A DNA stretch of 64,000 nt from Lachnospiraceae bacterium (GTDB lineage Bacteria; Bacillota; Clostridia; Lachnospirales; Lachnospiraceae). Shown one piece after another: positions 52,932 through 61,770 of the stretch. The stretch's first letter is position 1. Every line of letters begins with the position of its first letter. Below the pieces are notes generated by a model. The model saw only the letters and a list, made by a program, of their open reading frames with translations, made no database searches and was not told the DNA's origin. Location of the stretch: NCBI GenBank assembly GCA_017936785.1, contig JAGBEV010000053.1, positions 83,548-147,547 on the forward strand, in the 5' to 3' direction. Position numbers and translations under genes: made by a program.

Positions 52932-54461
52932 TTAATTGTTTTTTACCTTAACCGTTTTTTGCTTTCCAAAATTTTTCATAACAGTAAGCACCACAAGCAG
53001 CAGTACAAGACTGATTCCTAAAACGATCCACCATACTCTGACTATGCCCGCAATAATATAGCCGACAATGCAGACTGCCGCAACAACAGCCGCATACTGC
53101 ATCTGTGTGGACACATGGTTCATATGGTTGCTCTGTGCCCCTGCCGAAGACATGACTGTGGTATCGGAAATAGGAGAAACATGGTCACCGCATACAGCGC
53201 CTGCCAAAACTGCCGATACGGAAATGATCATCATTTCCAGATTATCGCCGGAAGAAAACAGCGCTACTACAATAGGAACCAGGATTGCAAAGGTGCCCCA
53301 GCTTGTCCCTGTTGAAAAAGAAAGGAAAACGGCAATGGCAAACATAATTGCCGGAACAATCACGCTTGCAGAGGCATGACTGCCTACAACACCTTCCACA
53401 AAGGATGCAATGCCAAGAGCATCTCCCACACCTTTTAAGGACCATGCAAAGATCAAAATGGCAACCGCCGGGATCATCAGCTTGAAGCCTTCCACAAAAC
53501 TATCCATAAAGCCCTTGAAGGTAACGACCTTTCTGGGCAGATACAGCACCAGCATAAATAAAACCGTGATCATTGTAGCAAAGATCAGACTCGTTTCCGC
53601 ATCGCATCCTGCAAAAGCAGTGACAATATCCGTTGCACCGCCCAGGAACCCGGTATAGATCATGGCTCCCACAGCGCTGATGATCAAAACCGCTACAGGC
53701 AGGATCAGATCCATCACATATCCCTTTGCTTCGGTCTCTTCCTGTTTGATCTGTTCAAACTCTTCTGCTCCGGAAGTAAACAGGTCCCCCTTCTCCGCAT
53801 TATCCTCATGCTTTTTCATCAATCCGAAATCAAATCCGGTGAGGATAATATATAATACCATGGCAAGGGTCAGCAATGCGTACAGATTATAGGGAATGGT
53901 CCTCAAAAACAACTGAAATCCCGTAATTCCCGCATCTTCCGGCACATAGGAATTGACTGCCGCCGCCCAGCTTGAAATAGGTGCGATAATGCACACCGGA
54001 GCGGCTGTTGCATCAATGATATAGGCAAGCTTTGCCCTTGATACTTTATAACGGTCCGTTACAGGACGCATAACAGAGCCAACGGTCAGACAATTAAAAT
54101 AATCGTCTACAAAAATCAGTACGCCCAGACCCATAGTGGCTAATGAGGCACTTTTCTTGGACTTGATCTTATTTCCTGCCCATTTCCCATATGCCGCCGA
54201 GCCTCCCGATTTTGCCATCAATACAATGATCATACCCAAAAGGACATCAAAGATCAGGATATTCAGGTTCATACTGTCTTTCATGATATCAAAGAATGCA
54301 ACAAAAGCGTTCCATGGATGAAAGCCTGTATACATCAGGGCTCCCACAGCTACTCCAAGAAACAGGGAACTATAAACTTCCTTTGTGATCAGTGCAAGAA
54401 TAATTGCCAAAAGCGGCGGAACCAGAGACCACCATGTACCGATAAAAATTGAACTATCCAT
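52932..54461 (-). CDS. NhaC-family Na+/H+ antiporter
   Basis: A 509-residue carrier with about 11-12 membrane segments. The FVDDYFNCLTVGSVMRPVTD segment and STGTSWGTFAILVP and GDHVSPISDTTVMSSAG are typical of NhaC-like sodium/proton or amino-acid/sodium antiporters. A hydrophilic loop of about 35 residues sits mid-protein. Substrate could be sodium or a sodium-coupled solute; Na+/H+ exchange is the default. No riboswitch is visible upstream. Confidence 0.9.
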   Translation of the reverse strand: MDSSIFIGTWWSLVPPLLAIILALITKEVYSSLFLGVAVGALMYTGFHPWNAFVAFFDIMKDSMNLNILIFDVLLGMIIVLMAKSGGSAAYGKWAGNKIKSKKSASLATMGLGVLIFVDDYFNCLTVGSVMRPVTDRYKVSRAKLAYIIDATAAPVCIIAPISSWAAAVNSYVPEDAGITGFQLFLRTIPYNLYALLTLAMVLYIILTGFDFGLMKKHEDNAEKGDLFTSGAEEFEQIKQEETEAKGYVMDLILPVAVLIISAVGAMIYTGFLGGATDIVTAFAGCDAETSLIFATMITVLFMLVLYLPRKVVTFKGFMDSFVEGFKLMIPAVAILIFAWSLKGVGDALGIASFVEGVVGSHASASVIVPAIMFAIAVFLSFSTGTSWGTFAILVPIVVALFSSGDNLEMMIISVSAVLAGAVCGDHVSPISDTTVMSSAGAQSNHMNHVSTQMQYAAVVAAVCIVGYIIAGIVRVWWIVLGISLVLLLVVLTVMKNFGKQKTVKVKNN

Positions 54462-54600
54462 ATTACTATTTTCCCCTTATATTTTATTTTTATAATTTCA
54501 TATTCTAACGGGAAAACGAAAAATATACAATAAAATTTGCACAATTTGTCAAATAACCGGCTTTTTTATAACCGGCCTCACGGATTTAAGAAAAATTTAA

Positions 54601-54629
54601 TGGAGACAGACAGAATCAAGTGATATAAT
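54601..54629 (+). promoter_or_regulatory. Promoter of the TSUP gene
   Basis: TGGAGA (54601-54606) and TATAAT (54624-54629) with 17 bases between, plus a TG one base before the -10 box (extended -10). Confidence 0.5.
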
Positions 54630-54660
54630 GAATGCTTATAAATAAGAAATCACAAAGGAG

Positions 54661-55440
54661 ATGTGTTATCAATTGCTTTTAAAATTTATTGTCTGTTTTA
54701 TTGCGGGAATCGGTGCCGGGCTGGGCACAGGATTTGCGGGCATGAGCGCAGCGGCAGTGATCAGTCCCATGCTGATCACCTTTCTGGGTATGCCGGCATA
54801 TGAAGCCGTCGGCATCGCTCTTGCAAGCGATGTTTTGGCAAGTGCTGTCAGCGCCTATACCTATGGCAAAAATAAAAATCTGGATATTAAAAACGGTATT
54901 GTTATGATGATTTCCGTATTATGTTTTACTTTATTCGGAAGTTTCATCGCCAGTCTGGTCCCCAATTCCACCATGGGTAACTTTTCCGTATTCATGACTT
55001 TCCTGCTGGGAATTAAATTTATTGTCAAGCCTGTTATGACCACCAAGGAATCCATGACAGCAGTCAGCACTAAAAAACGCTTTCTGCAGTCAATTCTGTG
55101 CGGTGTTCTGATCGGATTTATCTGTGGTTTTGTAGGTGCAGGCGGCGGCATGATGATGCTTCTCATTCTGACCACCGTTTTAGGATATGAATTAAAGACA
55201 GCCGTGGGAACCAGTGTGTTTATTATGACTTTTACAGCACTGACCGGTTCCCTCAGCCATTTTGCCATCGGCGGCATGCCGGATTTATGGTGTCTGGTAT
55301 TTTGCATACTGTCCACCCTGCTTTGGGCACGCATTGCCGCCCTGTTTGCCAATAAAGCCAGTGCCGTTGTTCTCAACAGGGCAACAGGTGTTGTTCTGGC
55401 AGTTTTGGGGGCAGCTATTATGGCAGTAAATTATCTTTAA
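54661..55440 (+). CDS. TSUP-family anion exporter (TauE/SafE-like)
   Basis: A 259-residue carrier with about eight membrane segments in two halves. The GAGLGTGFAGMSAAAVISP and FVGAGGGMMMLLILTTVLG phrases are the duplicated glycine-rich signatures of the TauE/SafE family, which move sulfite, sulfonates or related anions. The only ATG (54661) directly abuts AAAGGAG, which is too close; translation may start at the TTG at 54673. Its end overlaps a convergent gene by four bases. Confidence 0.88.
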   Translation: MCYQLLLKFIVCFIAGIGAGLGTGFAGMSAAAVISPMLITFLGMPAYEAVGIALASDVLASAVSAYTYGKNKNLDIKNGIVMMISVLCFTLFGSFIASLVPNSTMGNFSVFMTFLLGIKFIVKPVMTTKESMTAVSTKKRFLQSILCGVLIGFICGFVGAGGGMMMLLILTTVLGYELKTAVGTSVFIMTFTALTGSLSHFAIGGMPDLWCLVFCILSTLLWARIAALFANKASAVVLNRATGVVLAVLGAAIMAVNYL

Positions 55441-55805
55441 CCGACTGATCCGTCACCCTGGCTGGCATATTCCTGAGGTCTTCCGGCAATTTCTCCCCAC
55501 ATCTTTGAGTGGCTGTCTGCCAGATCACAGAAGGTTTCCTTAATAACCCAGATCGGTCCCCAGGGAATTCCCCACCAGCCCAGTGTCAGATTACAGAGAA
55601 TGCACAAAAGCTTTGCTCCAAGGGCTTTTCCCTTTTCCACATCTTTAAAATAATACCGGGTACTGCGGCGGAATGTCATAACAAAAACGCTGATAACATA
55701 AGTATATGATACCAGCTTCGTCTGAGGCGTGATATCCACTCCGTCGTATGTCCCGTAACATCTGGTGTTCAGCCAGTCATGAAAATCTTTGTCCATTTTA
55801 CTCAT
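55437..55805 (-). CDS. Small membrane protein of unknown function
   Basis: About 122 residues with one or two membrane segments in the middle and the phrase WWGIPWGPIWVIKETFCDLADS, which recurs in a family of Firmicutes proteins of unknown role. I placed the start at the ATG at 55805, preceded by GGAGG with ten bases spacing; an ATG nine bases downstream is an alternative. It runs convergent to the TSUP gene and overlaps it by four bases. Confidence 0.65.
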   Translation of the reverse strand: MSKMDKDFHDWLNTRCYGTYDGVDITPQTKLVSYTYVISVFVMTFRRSTRYYFKDVEKGKALGAKLLCILCNLTLGWWGIPWGPIWVIKETFCDLADSHSKMWGEIAGRPQEYASQGDGSVG

Positions 55806-55935
55806 TTGTATATTTCCTCCCAAAAAATAAAAATTCTTTTTTATCATATCATAATTTTGCAGAAAGCACACTCATATAATTATCAAAAAAATCCATGGCC
55901 CCCGAAAGCCATAAGAAAAGCTCTTATGATTATAC

Positions 55936-55978
55936 AGAAAAACCCCGATCAGCCGTATGGAATACGGAATCGGGGTTA
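55936..55978 (-). terminator. Terminator after pdxT
   Basis: AACCCCGAT.. pairs with ..ATCGGGGTT with an inner CCGTAT/ATACGG stem; a T run follows on the minus strand. Confidence 0.85.
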
Positions 55979-55989
55979 TATAGCACCTA

Positions 55990-56562
55990 TTAGGAATAAT
56001 CCTGGCATATTTTCAAAAAGTATTCATGGATTTTCGTGCAGTCTGTTACCTCCGGATGGAAGGAAATACCCATCTGATTATGATATTTTACTCCTACGAT
56101 ATTTCCTTCCACTGTGGCAATGATCTCAGTATCCTTTCCTACACTCTCCACAAAAGGGGCACGGATAAATGCCATGGGGATTTTTCCTACCCCCTTTACC
56201 TCTTCTTCTGCATAAAAGCTGCCAAGCTGTCTGCCGTAAGCATTGCGCCTTACAGTAACGGGCAGCGTTCCGAAATATACGTTTTCATCATTGGAAAGTT
56301 TTTCTGCCAGAAGGATCAGTCCGGCGCAGGTTCCAAGGACCGGGAGTCCCTCCTTAATTTTCTTTTGAAGCGTATCAAACAGATCCAGTTCCTTTAACAG
56401 TTTTCCCATAACCGTGCTTTCTCCGCCCGGCAGGATCAAACCGTCAAATTCCTGTTCCAGATCTCTTTTCTGCCGTATTTCAAAGGATTCTGCTCCTAAC
56501 AGGGAAAGCATTTTCTCATGCTCTATAAAGGCTCCCTGTACGGAAAGTACTGCTATTTTCAT
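55990..56562 (-). CDS. pdxT: Pyridoxal 5'-phosphate synthase, glutaminase subunit
   Basis: A 190-residue class I glutamine amidotransferase that feeds ammonia to PdxS in the R5P-dependent route to vitamin B6. The nucleophile is in LGTCAGLILLAEK, and FHPEVTD gives the catalytic His and Glu. GGESTVMGKLL and the RAPFVESVG segment are typical. It starts three bases after pdxS stops. Length is normal. Confidence 0.96.
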   Translation of the reverse strand: MKIAVLSVQGAFIEHEKMLSLLGAESFEIRQKRDLEQEFDGLILPGGESTVMGKLLKELDLFDTLQKKIKEGLPVLGTCAGLILLAEKLSNDENVYFGTLPVTVRRNAYGRQLGSFYAEEEVKGVGKIPMAFIRAPFVESVGKDTEIIATVEGNIVGVKYHNQMGISFHPEVTDCTKIHEYFLKICQDYS

Positions 56563-56565
56563 TTC

Positions 56566-57441
56566 TTATTTTCCCCTTTCGGCCATAAGAAGTTCAATTT
56601 CCTGCTCATTGATGCCTACCATAGCTTCCCCTAAGTCTTCGGAAAGTTCTGCCAAAAGCTTTGGATCATTAAAATTCGTAACTGCTTTCACAATGGCAAC
56701 GGCACGTTTCTTAGGATCGCCGGATTTAAAAATACCGGAGCCTACAAATACGCCCTCTGCTCCAAGCTGCATCATCAGCGCTGCATCTGCCGGTGTGGCA
56801 ACTCCGCCTGCTGCAAAATTCACAACGGGCAGCCTGCCGTTTTCATGAACATATTTCACAAGCTCATAGGGAACCTCCAGTTCCTTTGCCGCCTGGAACA
56901 ATTCATCCTCTCTCATGGAGGTCAGCCTTGCGATCTCCTGATTCATCTTACGCATATGCCGCACCGCCTGAACCACATCTCCCGTTCCCGGTTCTCCTTT
57001 GGTCCTGATCATGGATGCACCTTCGCTGATTCTTCTCAATGCCTCTCCCAAGTCTCTGGCTCCGCATACAAAAGGTACGTTAAATTTGGTCTTATCAATG
57101 TGGTATACATCATCTGCAGGAGACAAGACCTCACTTTCGTCAATATAATCAATTTCAATTGCCTCCAGAATCTGCGCTTCTGCAAAATGTCCGATTCTGC
57201 ACTTTGCCATAACGGGAATGGAAACTGCCTCCTGAATGCCCTTGATCATTTTGGGATCGCTCATTCTGGAAACACCGCCTGCCGCCCTGATATCTGCCGG
57301 AATCCTCTCCAACGCCATAACTGCACAGGCTCCTGCCTCTTCTGCGATCCGTGCCTGTTCCGGTGTGGTAACGTCCATAATAACGCCGCCCTTTAACATC
57401 TGTGCCAGTTCTTTATTTAATTCATATCTGTTATTGCTCAT
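56566..57441 (-). CDS. pdxS: Pyridoxal 5'-phosphate synthase, synthase subunit
   Basis: A 291-residue TIM-barrel synthase building PLP from ribose 5-phosphate, glyceraldehyde 3-phosphate and ammonia. Family landmarks are [67 protein letters not shown] and [13 protein letters not shown]. It makes the cofactor used by MetY, IscS and CysK in the same region. The promoter -10 (57544-57549) is followed by the palindrome ATTAGTATACTAAT (57523-57536). Confidence 0.97.
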   Translation of the reverse strand: MSNNRYELNKELAQMLKGGVIMDVTTPEQARIAEEAGACAVMALERIPADIRAAGGVSRMSDPKMIKGIQEAVSIPVMAKCRIGHFAEAQILEAIEIDYIDESEVLSPADDVYHIDKTKFNVPFVCGARDLGEALRRISEGASMIRTKGEPGTGDVVQAVRHMRKMNQEIARLTSMREDELFQAAKELEVPYELVKYVHENGRLPVVNFAAGGVATPADAALMMQLGAEGVFVGSGIFKSGDPKKRAVAIVKAVTNFNDPKLLAELSEDLGEAMVGINEQEIELLMAERGK

Positions 57442-57522
57442 ATCTGTTTTGCCTCCATTTTAGTTTACATAACTTTTCTGTTTTGATCATGTATTTTGTT
57501 GAAATATCTGTTTTTTCATAGG

Positions 57523-57549
57523 ATTAGTATACTAATTGATGCCATTATA
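57523..57549 (-). promoter_or_regulatory. pdxST promoter -10 and palindrome
   Basis: A TATAAT box (57544-57549, minus strand) is followed at 57523-57536 by the exact 14-bp palindrome ATTAGTATACTAAT at the transcription start. No MocR-type PdxR gene is nearby. The regulator is unknown. Confidence 0.5.
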
Positions 57550-57616
57550 TAAAACAACTGGCATAGCTAAAAGTGCCAATATTACTATTTTTTACCATAC
57601 CAGTTTAATGATATGA

Positions 57617-57662
57617 AAAGAGGCTGCAGCACTTATAAAATTTTATAAATGCTGCAGCCCCT
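57617..57662 (-). terminator. Terminator after metY
   Basis: GGCTGCAGCA..TATAAAA pairs with TTTTATA..TGCTGCAGCC. Its arm starts like the hairpins at 3357 and 52162. Confidence 0.85.
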
Positions 57663-57670
57663 GTCAGTTT

Positions 57671-58978
57671 CTACTGCACTGCCTTAAAAGCCTCTTCCAG
57701 ATCTTCGATAATGTCATCAATATTTTCCGTTCCGATGGATAAGCGGATGGTGTTTGGCTTGATACCCTGATCCAGCAGCTCTTCCTCATTTAACTGGGAA
57801 TGGGTTGTGGATGCGGGATGAATGACCAGTGATTTCACATCCGCCACATTAGCAAGCAGGGAGAACAGTTCCAGATTGTCAATAAAATCTTTTGCCTTCT
57901 GTGCATCTCCTTTGATTTCAAAGGTAAAGATGGAACCGCCGCCTTTAGGGAAATATTTTGCATATAGTTCTTTCTGAGAAGGATTCTCCGTCACTGCAGG
58001 GTGATGAACCGCTTCTACCTGAGGATGTTTGTTTAAATAATCTACTACTTTTAAAGCATTTTCCACATGTCTTTCTACTCTTAAAGATAATGTTTCCAGT
58101 CCCTGTAAGAAAATAAAAGCATGGAAAGGTGAAAGAGTAGCACCTGTATCGCGCAGCAGGATCGCACGGATCTTTGTAACAAATGCCGCTGCACCTACTG
58201 CTTTTGTAAAGCTGATGCCATGATAGCTGGGGTTAGGCTCTGTTAATGAGGGGAATTTACCGCTTGCTTCCCAATCAAACTTACCGCTGTCTACGATCAC
58301 GCCGCCGATGGTTGTTCCATGTCCACCTATAAACTTGGTTGCGGAATGTACTACGATATCTGCACCATACTCAATGGGGCGAACCAGATAGGGGGTTGCA
58401 AAAGTGTTATCGATTACTAAGGGAATTTTATGGGAATGAGCAATTTCCGCAATTTTCTCAATATCCACCACATCAGAATTAGGGTTTCCCAAAGTCTCAA
58501 TAAAAACTGCCTTTGTATTGTCCTGAATAGCCCCCTCAAGCTCATCATAGTTGAAAGGATCAACAAAGGTTGTGGTGATACCATACTGTGGAAGCGTATG
58601 GGCTAACAGATTATATGTACCGCCATAGATATTCTTTGCGGAAACGATATGGTCTCCGTTTTGAGCCAGATTTTCAAATGTATAGGTAATTGCCGCTGCG
58701 CCGGAAGCTACTGCTAATGCTGCCACACCGCCTTCCAAAGCTGCGATCCTCTTTTCAAATACATCTTCCGTAGGATTGGTAAGTCTTCCATAAATATTTC
58801 CTGCATCGCTTAACCCGAATCTTGCTGCCGCATGGTCGCTGTTTCTGAACACATAAGATGATGTCTGGTAAATCGGCACCGCCCTGGCATCTGTTACGGG
58901 ATCCGGCTGTTCCTGACCTACGTGCAACTGTAATGTTTCAAATTTCAAATTTCTTTCTGCATATGTTTTCTTACTCAT
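57671..58978 (-). CDS. metY: O-acetylhomoserine sulfhydrylase (MetY-type)
   Basis: A 435-residue PLP enzyme of the Cys/Met metabolism family, making homocysteine or methionine directly from O-acetylhomoserine and sulfide or methanethiol. The PLP lysine lies in VVHSATKFIGGHGT; YQTSSYVFRNSDHAAARF and VIHPASTTHSQL are typical of the long (about 430) sulfhydrylase form rather than of cystathionine synthases. A promoter at 59277-59305 with a downstream dyad (59255-59276) and a small leader frame (59126-59215) precede it. The dyad is shared with iscS and cysK. Confidence 0.93.
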   Translation of the reverse strand: MSKKTYAERNLKFETLQLHVGQEQPDPVTDARAVPIYQTSSYVFRNSDHAAARFGLSDAGNIYGRLTNPTEDVFEKRIAALEGGVAALAVASGAAAITYTFENLAQNGDHIVSAKNIYGGTYNLLAHTLPQYGITTTFVDPFNYDELEGAIQDNTKAVFIETLGNPNSDVVDIEKIAEIAHSHKIPLVIDNTFATPYLVRPIEYGADIVVHSATKFIGGHGTTIGGVIVDSGKFDWEASGKFPSLTEPNPSYHGISFTKAVGAAAFVTKIRAILLRDTGATLSPFHAFIFLQGLETLSLRVERHVENALKVVDYLNKHPQVEAVHHPAVTENPSQKELYAKYFPKGGGSIFTFEIKGDAQKAKDFIDNLELFSLLANVADVKSLVIHPASTTHSQLNEEELLDQGIKPNTIRLSIGTENIDDIIEDLEEAFKAVQ

Positions 58979-59125
58979 TTTTAACCTCTTTCCGCAGCGT
59001 TCCTGCCGCTATCCTTTTCTCTTTTCCCAATGGTCTTTTCCCGGCATCTTTGCCGTCTGATAATTTTTTTCTTTTTCTCTTTCCTCTATTTTATCTGTGC
59101 AATGATCTGTTTTATTGATTTTCCT

Positions 59126-59215
59126 TTAACGCATTCGGCACATGGCATCGCCCACTTTTCCAGCCATACAGTTATCATATGCCACTGTCCTGCCTTTCAT
59201 TTTTATAATTCTCAC
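59126..59215 (-). CDS. Possible leader peptide upstream of metY
   Basis: A 29-residue frame starting at a GTG about nine bases after AGAGGA and lying in the metY leader. It has several Met and two Cys codons near its end (DAMCRMR). A regulatory role by ribosome stalling is possible, but no clear terminator or alternative hairpin is visible after it, so confidence is low. Confidence 0.3.
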   Translation of the reverse strand: MRIIKMKGRTVAYDNCMAGKVGDAMCRMR

Positions 59216-59254
59216 GAAACCACGTCCTCTCTTTTTTTATTTGCATCAGTTTTA

Positions 59255-59305
59255 ATTCCTATCTGATTACAAGGATATGGTAGCATAAAAAAATTCTTTT
59301 GTCTA
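59255..59305 (-). promoter_or_regulatory. metY promoter with Rrf2-type dyad
   Basis: TAGACA (59300-59305) and TACCAT (59277-59282), 17 bases apart, on the minus strand. The dyad 59255-59276 (forward: ATTCCTAT, then TTAC, then AGGAT) lies directly downstream of the -10 box. The same kind of element occupies the same position at iscS and cysK. Confidence 0.7.
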
Positions 59306-59384
59306 ATATGAAATACTGGCATCTGGCTATAGTTTTATCCTAATCCTAAAATTCAGATTTGGGTTACCCTATAAATCAAGAAAC

Positions 59385-59440
59385 AAAAAAAGATTCTGCA
59401 TCAATGAAATTTATGAATACAGAATCTCTTTTTATTTTTT
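59385..59440 (-). terminator. Terminator after iscU
   Basis: AGATTCTG (59391-59398) pairs with CAGAATCT (59420-59427); T-rich sequence follows on both strands. Confidence 0.8.
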
Positions 59441-59457
59441 ATTTCTCAATTTATTTC

Positions 59458-59901
59458 TCAATATTCCTCTACAGGCGCTTCTTCTTTTTCTCCGATATCA
59501 TTGACCGGCTTCTCCAGACCCTCAATGGTAATGTTGTGCTTTTGCGCATAATCCCAAAGTGCTGCATGAATGGCTTCCTCTGCAAGTAAAGAGCAATGAA
59601 CCTTTATCGGGGGAAGTCCGTCAAGAGCTTCCATGACCGCCTTATTGGTTACCTTCAGCGCCTCTTCTACTGTTTTTCCTTTTACCAGTTCCGTTGCCAT
59701 GCTGCTGGTTGCAACTGCCGCTCCGCATCCGAAGGTCTTAAACTTCACTTCCCGGATCACGCCTTCATCATCAATGTCCATATACATCCGCATAATATCG
59801 CCGCATTTGGCATTTCCTACTGTTCCTACACCGCTGGGATTTTCTATCTCCCCTACATTCCGGGGATTGTTAAAATGATCCATAACCTTTTCACTGTACA
59901 T
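59458..59901 (-). CDS. iscU: Fe-S cluster assembly scaffold (IscU/NifU-like)
   Basis: A 147-residue scaffold on which Fe-S clusters are built before transfer. The three cluster cysteines are visible in GNAKCGDIMRM, TFGCGAAVAT and IKVHCSLLAEEA. The C-terminus has an acidic tail of about 20 residues. It follows the cysteine desulfurase gene on the same strand after a gap of about 110 bases. Confidence 0.95.
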   Translation of the reverse strand: MYSEKVMDHFNNPRNVGEIENPSGVGTVGNAKCGDIMRMYMDIDDEGVIREVKFKTFGCGAAVATSSMATELVKGKTVEEALKVTNKAVMEALDGLPPIKVHCSLLAEEAIHAALWDYAQKHNITIEGLEKPVNDIGEKEEAPVEEY

Positions 59902-60009
59902 ATGATCCCGTCCTTTCCATAATTACTTTCCATATTAAATTCTGATATCTGTTTCTGCCATTTTTTAATTGATTTTCTTCCGGGTGCTCCCTCTCTTATT
60001 CTGTTTTTA

Positions 60010-61185
60010 TCATGGATTCTGATGTTTGATAAAGTCCTCATATAAAGGTGACATACTGCGCAGTCTTTCCATAATTTTCTTTAATCGGTCTACGGTAAAA
60101 TCGATTTCTTCTTTTGTGTTTTTTTCTGATAAAGTCAGTCTCAGGGAACCATGGGCGATTTCATGGGGCAGTCCGATAGCCAGAAGCACATGTGAGGGAT
60201 CTAAGGAACCGGAGGTACATGCAGAACCGCTTGATGCGCAGATTCCCTGCTGGTCTAATAAGATCAGCATAGACTCTCCTTCAATAAAACGAAAACAGAA
60301 ATTTGCGTTGTTTGGAAGTCTGTTTTCCCGATCCCCATTGAGTCTGGAATAAGGTATTTCCTTTAAAACTCTTTCTATAAGATGATTACGAAGCTCTGTT
60401 TCATAGGCAATGCGCTTGTCCATATCCAAAAGAGCAAGCTCTGCTGCCTTGCCGAATCCAACGATTCCCGGCACATTGTGGGTGCCTGCCCTTCTCTGTC
60501 TCTCCTGTGCCCCGCCGTGGATAAAGGATCGGATCTTTACTCCCTTCCGGATATACATAAGACCGATTCCCTTAGGTCCGTTTATTTTATGCCCGCTGGC
60601 ACTTAACATATCAATATGCATGGCATCCACATCAATGGGAATATGTCCGAATGCCTGTACCGCATCTGTATGGAACAAAATACCATGCTCCCTGGCAATG
60701 GCGCCGATCTGTTCTATAGGCTGAATGGTTCCGATTTCATTATTGGCCATCATAACGGAAATGAGAATCGTATCCGGTCTGATTGCTTCTTTTAATTCAT
60801 CCAGCCTGACCCTGCCGTACTCATCCACGCCCACATAAGTAACTTCATAACCATTCTTTTCCAGATACTCACAGGTATGGAGAATGGCATGATGCTCAAT
60901 TTGAGTCGTAATAATATGTTTTCCTTTATCTTTATATGCCTCGGCAGTTGCCTTTAAAGCCCAATTATCGGATTCACTTCCGCCGCCGGAAAAATAAATC
61001 TCATCTGTTTTGGCATGAATGGCATCTGCCAGAATGCTTCTGGCGTGTTCCACGCCTTCCTTTGCCTTTCCCGCAAATGTATAAATGCTGGAAGGATTTC
61101 CGTAATATTCTGTAAAGTATGGCTTCATGGCATCAAAAACCTCAGGATAGGTTTGGGTTGTTGCCGCATTATCCAAATATATCAT
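60010..61185 (-). CDS. iscS: Cysteine desulfurase (IscS/NifS)
   Basis: A 391-residue PLP enzyme that takes sulfur from cysteine for Fe-S clusters and thio-modified tRNA. Visible are MIYLDNAATTQTYPEVFDAM, the PLP lysine in SASGHKINGPKGIG and the persulfide-forming cysteine in ASSGSACTSGSLDPSH. The length and the short loop around the active cysteine fit the NifS/IscS group. Its promoter (61229-61256) carries the dyad shared with metY and cysK, so cysteine or Fe-S status should control it. Confidence 0.96.
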   Translation of the reverse strand: MIYLDNAATTQTYPEVFDAMKPYFTEYYGNPSSIYTFAGKAKEGVEHARSILADAIHAKTDEIYFSGGGSESDNWALKATAEAYKDKGKHIITTQIEHHAILHTCEYLEKNGYEVTYVGVDEYGRVRLDELKEAIRPDTILISVMMANNEIGTIQPIEQIGAIAREHGILFHTDAVQAFGHIPIDVDAMHIDMLSASGHKINGPKGIGLMYIRKGVKIRSFIHGGAQERQRRAGTHNVPGIVGFGKAAELALLDMDKRIAYETELRNHLIERVLKEIPYSRLNGDRENRLPNNANFCFRFIEGESMLILLDQQGICASSGSACTSGSLDPSHVLLAIGLPHEIAHGSLRLTLSEKNTKEEIDFTVDRLKKIMERLRSMSPLYEDFIKHQNP

Positions 61186-61203
61186 CTTTTTCCCTTCTTT
61201 CTA

Positions 61204-61256
61204 TTTCCTAGTAATTTACTATGATATTATTATACACCGCTATTTCCCATTGTCAA
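61204..61256 (-). promoter_or_regulatory. iscS promoter with Rrf2-type dyad
   Basis: TTGACA (61251-61256) and TATAAT (61229-61234) are 16 bases apart on the minus strand. A 22-bp element (61204-61225; forward TTTCCTAGTAA..TTACTATGAT) covers the start point. It matches the cysK element at 17 of 22 positions. An extra ATTCCTAT half-site lies next to the -35 box (61257-61264, minus strand). Confidence 0.75.
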
Positions 61257-61317
61257 GATAGGAATAATGGGTTATCTGCTTCCAGCTTTCTTTTGCATGC
61301 TTATTTCATCTAAACAT

Positions 61318-61752
61318 CTAAATGGTATATTGATCTGTTTTTTCGTTCTGCCACTCCACCAGATCTGCCAGCGTAATATGGTCTACCACCCCGTTAATGG
61401 CATCATTGATCTTTTCATAAATCCTGACCGTAACACACTCCGCTTTGCGGTCACAGGGTGCTCCTTCTTCTCCCACACAGCTTACAGGAGCCAGATCTCC
61501 TTCTGTCTGACGCAGGATCATGCCCACTGTATAATCTTTCGGCTCCCGCTTTAACATATATCCCCCCTGGGCTCCTCTGATACTGCGCACAAATCCCGCT
61601 TTATTCAGGACTGCAATGATCTGTTCCAGATATTTCTCCGAAATCTGCTGTCTTTTGGCAATATCCTTGATGCTTACCGGTTCTCCCGTATTATAAGTTG
61701 CCAGATCCAGCATCAGTCTCAGTGCATATCTTCCCTTTGTTGAAATCTTCAT
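61318..61752 (-). CDS. Rrf2-family regulator (IscR/CymR type)
   Basis: A 144-residue Rrf2 regulator. The winged helix (MKISTKGRYALRLMLDLA; ISEKYLEQIIAVLNKAGFV; IRGAQGGYMLKR) is standard. Unlike B. subtilis CymR, it has three cysteines in a row: C92, C100 and C106 (C-x7-C-x5-C), near the positions where IscR binds its [2Fe-2S] cluster. So it may sense Fe-S status rather than cysteine through CysK. I chose the ATG at 61752 (GGAGG, seven bases). It follows tcdA closely and precedes iscS; its likely sites are the three dyads at metY, iscS and cysK. Confidence 0.92.
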   Translation of the reverse strand: MKISTKGRYALRLMLDLATYNTGEPVSIKDIAKRQQISEKYLEQIIAVLNKAGFVRSIRGAQGGYMLKREPKDYTVGMILRQTEGDLAPVSCVGEEGAPCDRKAECVTVRIYEKINDAINGVVDHITLADLVEWQNEKTDQYTI

Positions 61753-61770
61753 GATCCTTCCTCCCAAACA

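Noticed and set aside
54861-55376. 171-codon frame antisense to the TSUP gene
   Set aside because: Shadow frame; the sense strand has clear family motifs and membrane segments.
14760-57475. Recurring string AGTTATGTAAAC at several places
   Set aside because: Most copies are inside genes, encoding Tyr-Val-Asn or similar, on either strand, with no common context. It is likely chance plus codon use.
58979-59457. SAM riboswitch or T-box upstream of metY
   Set aside because: I looked for the S-box core and for the T-box sequence followed by a terminator and saw neither.
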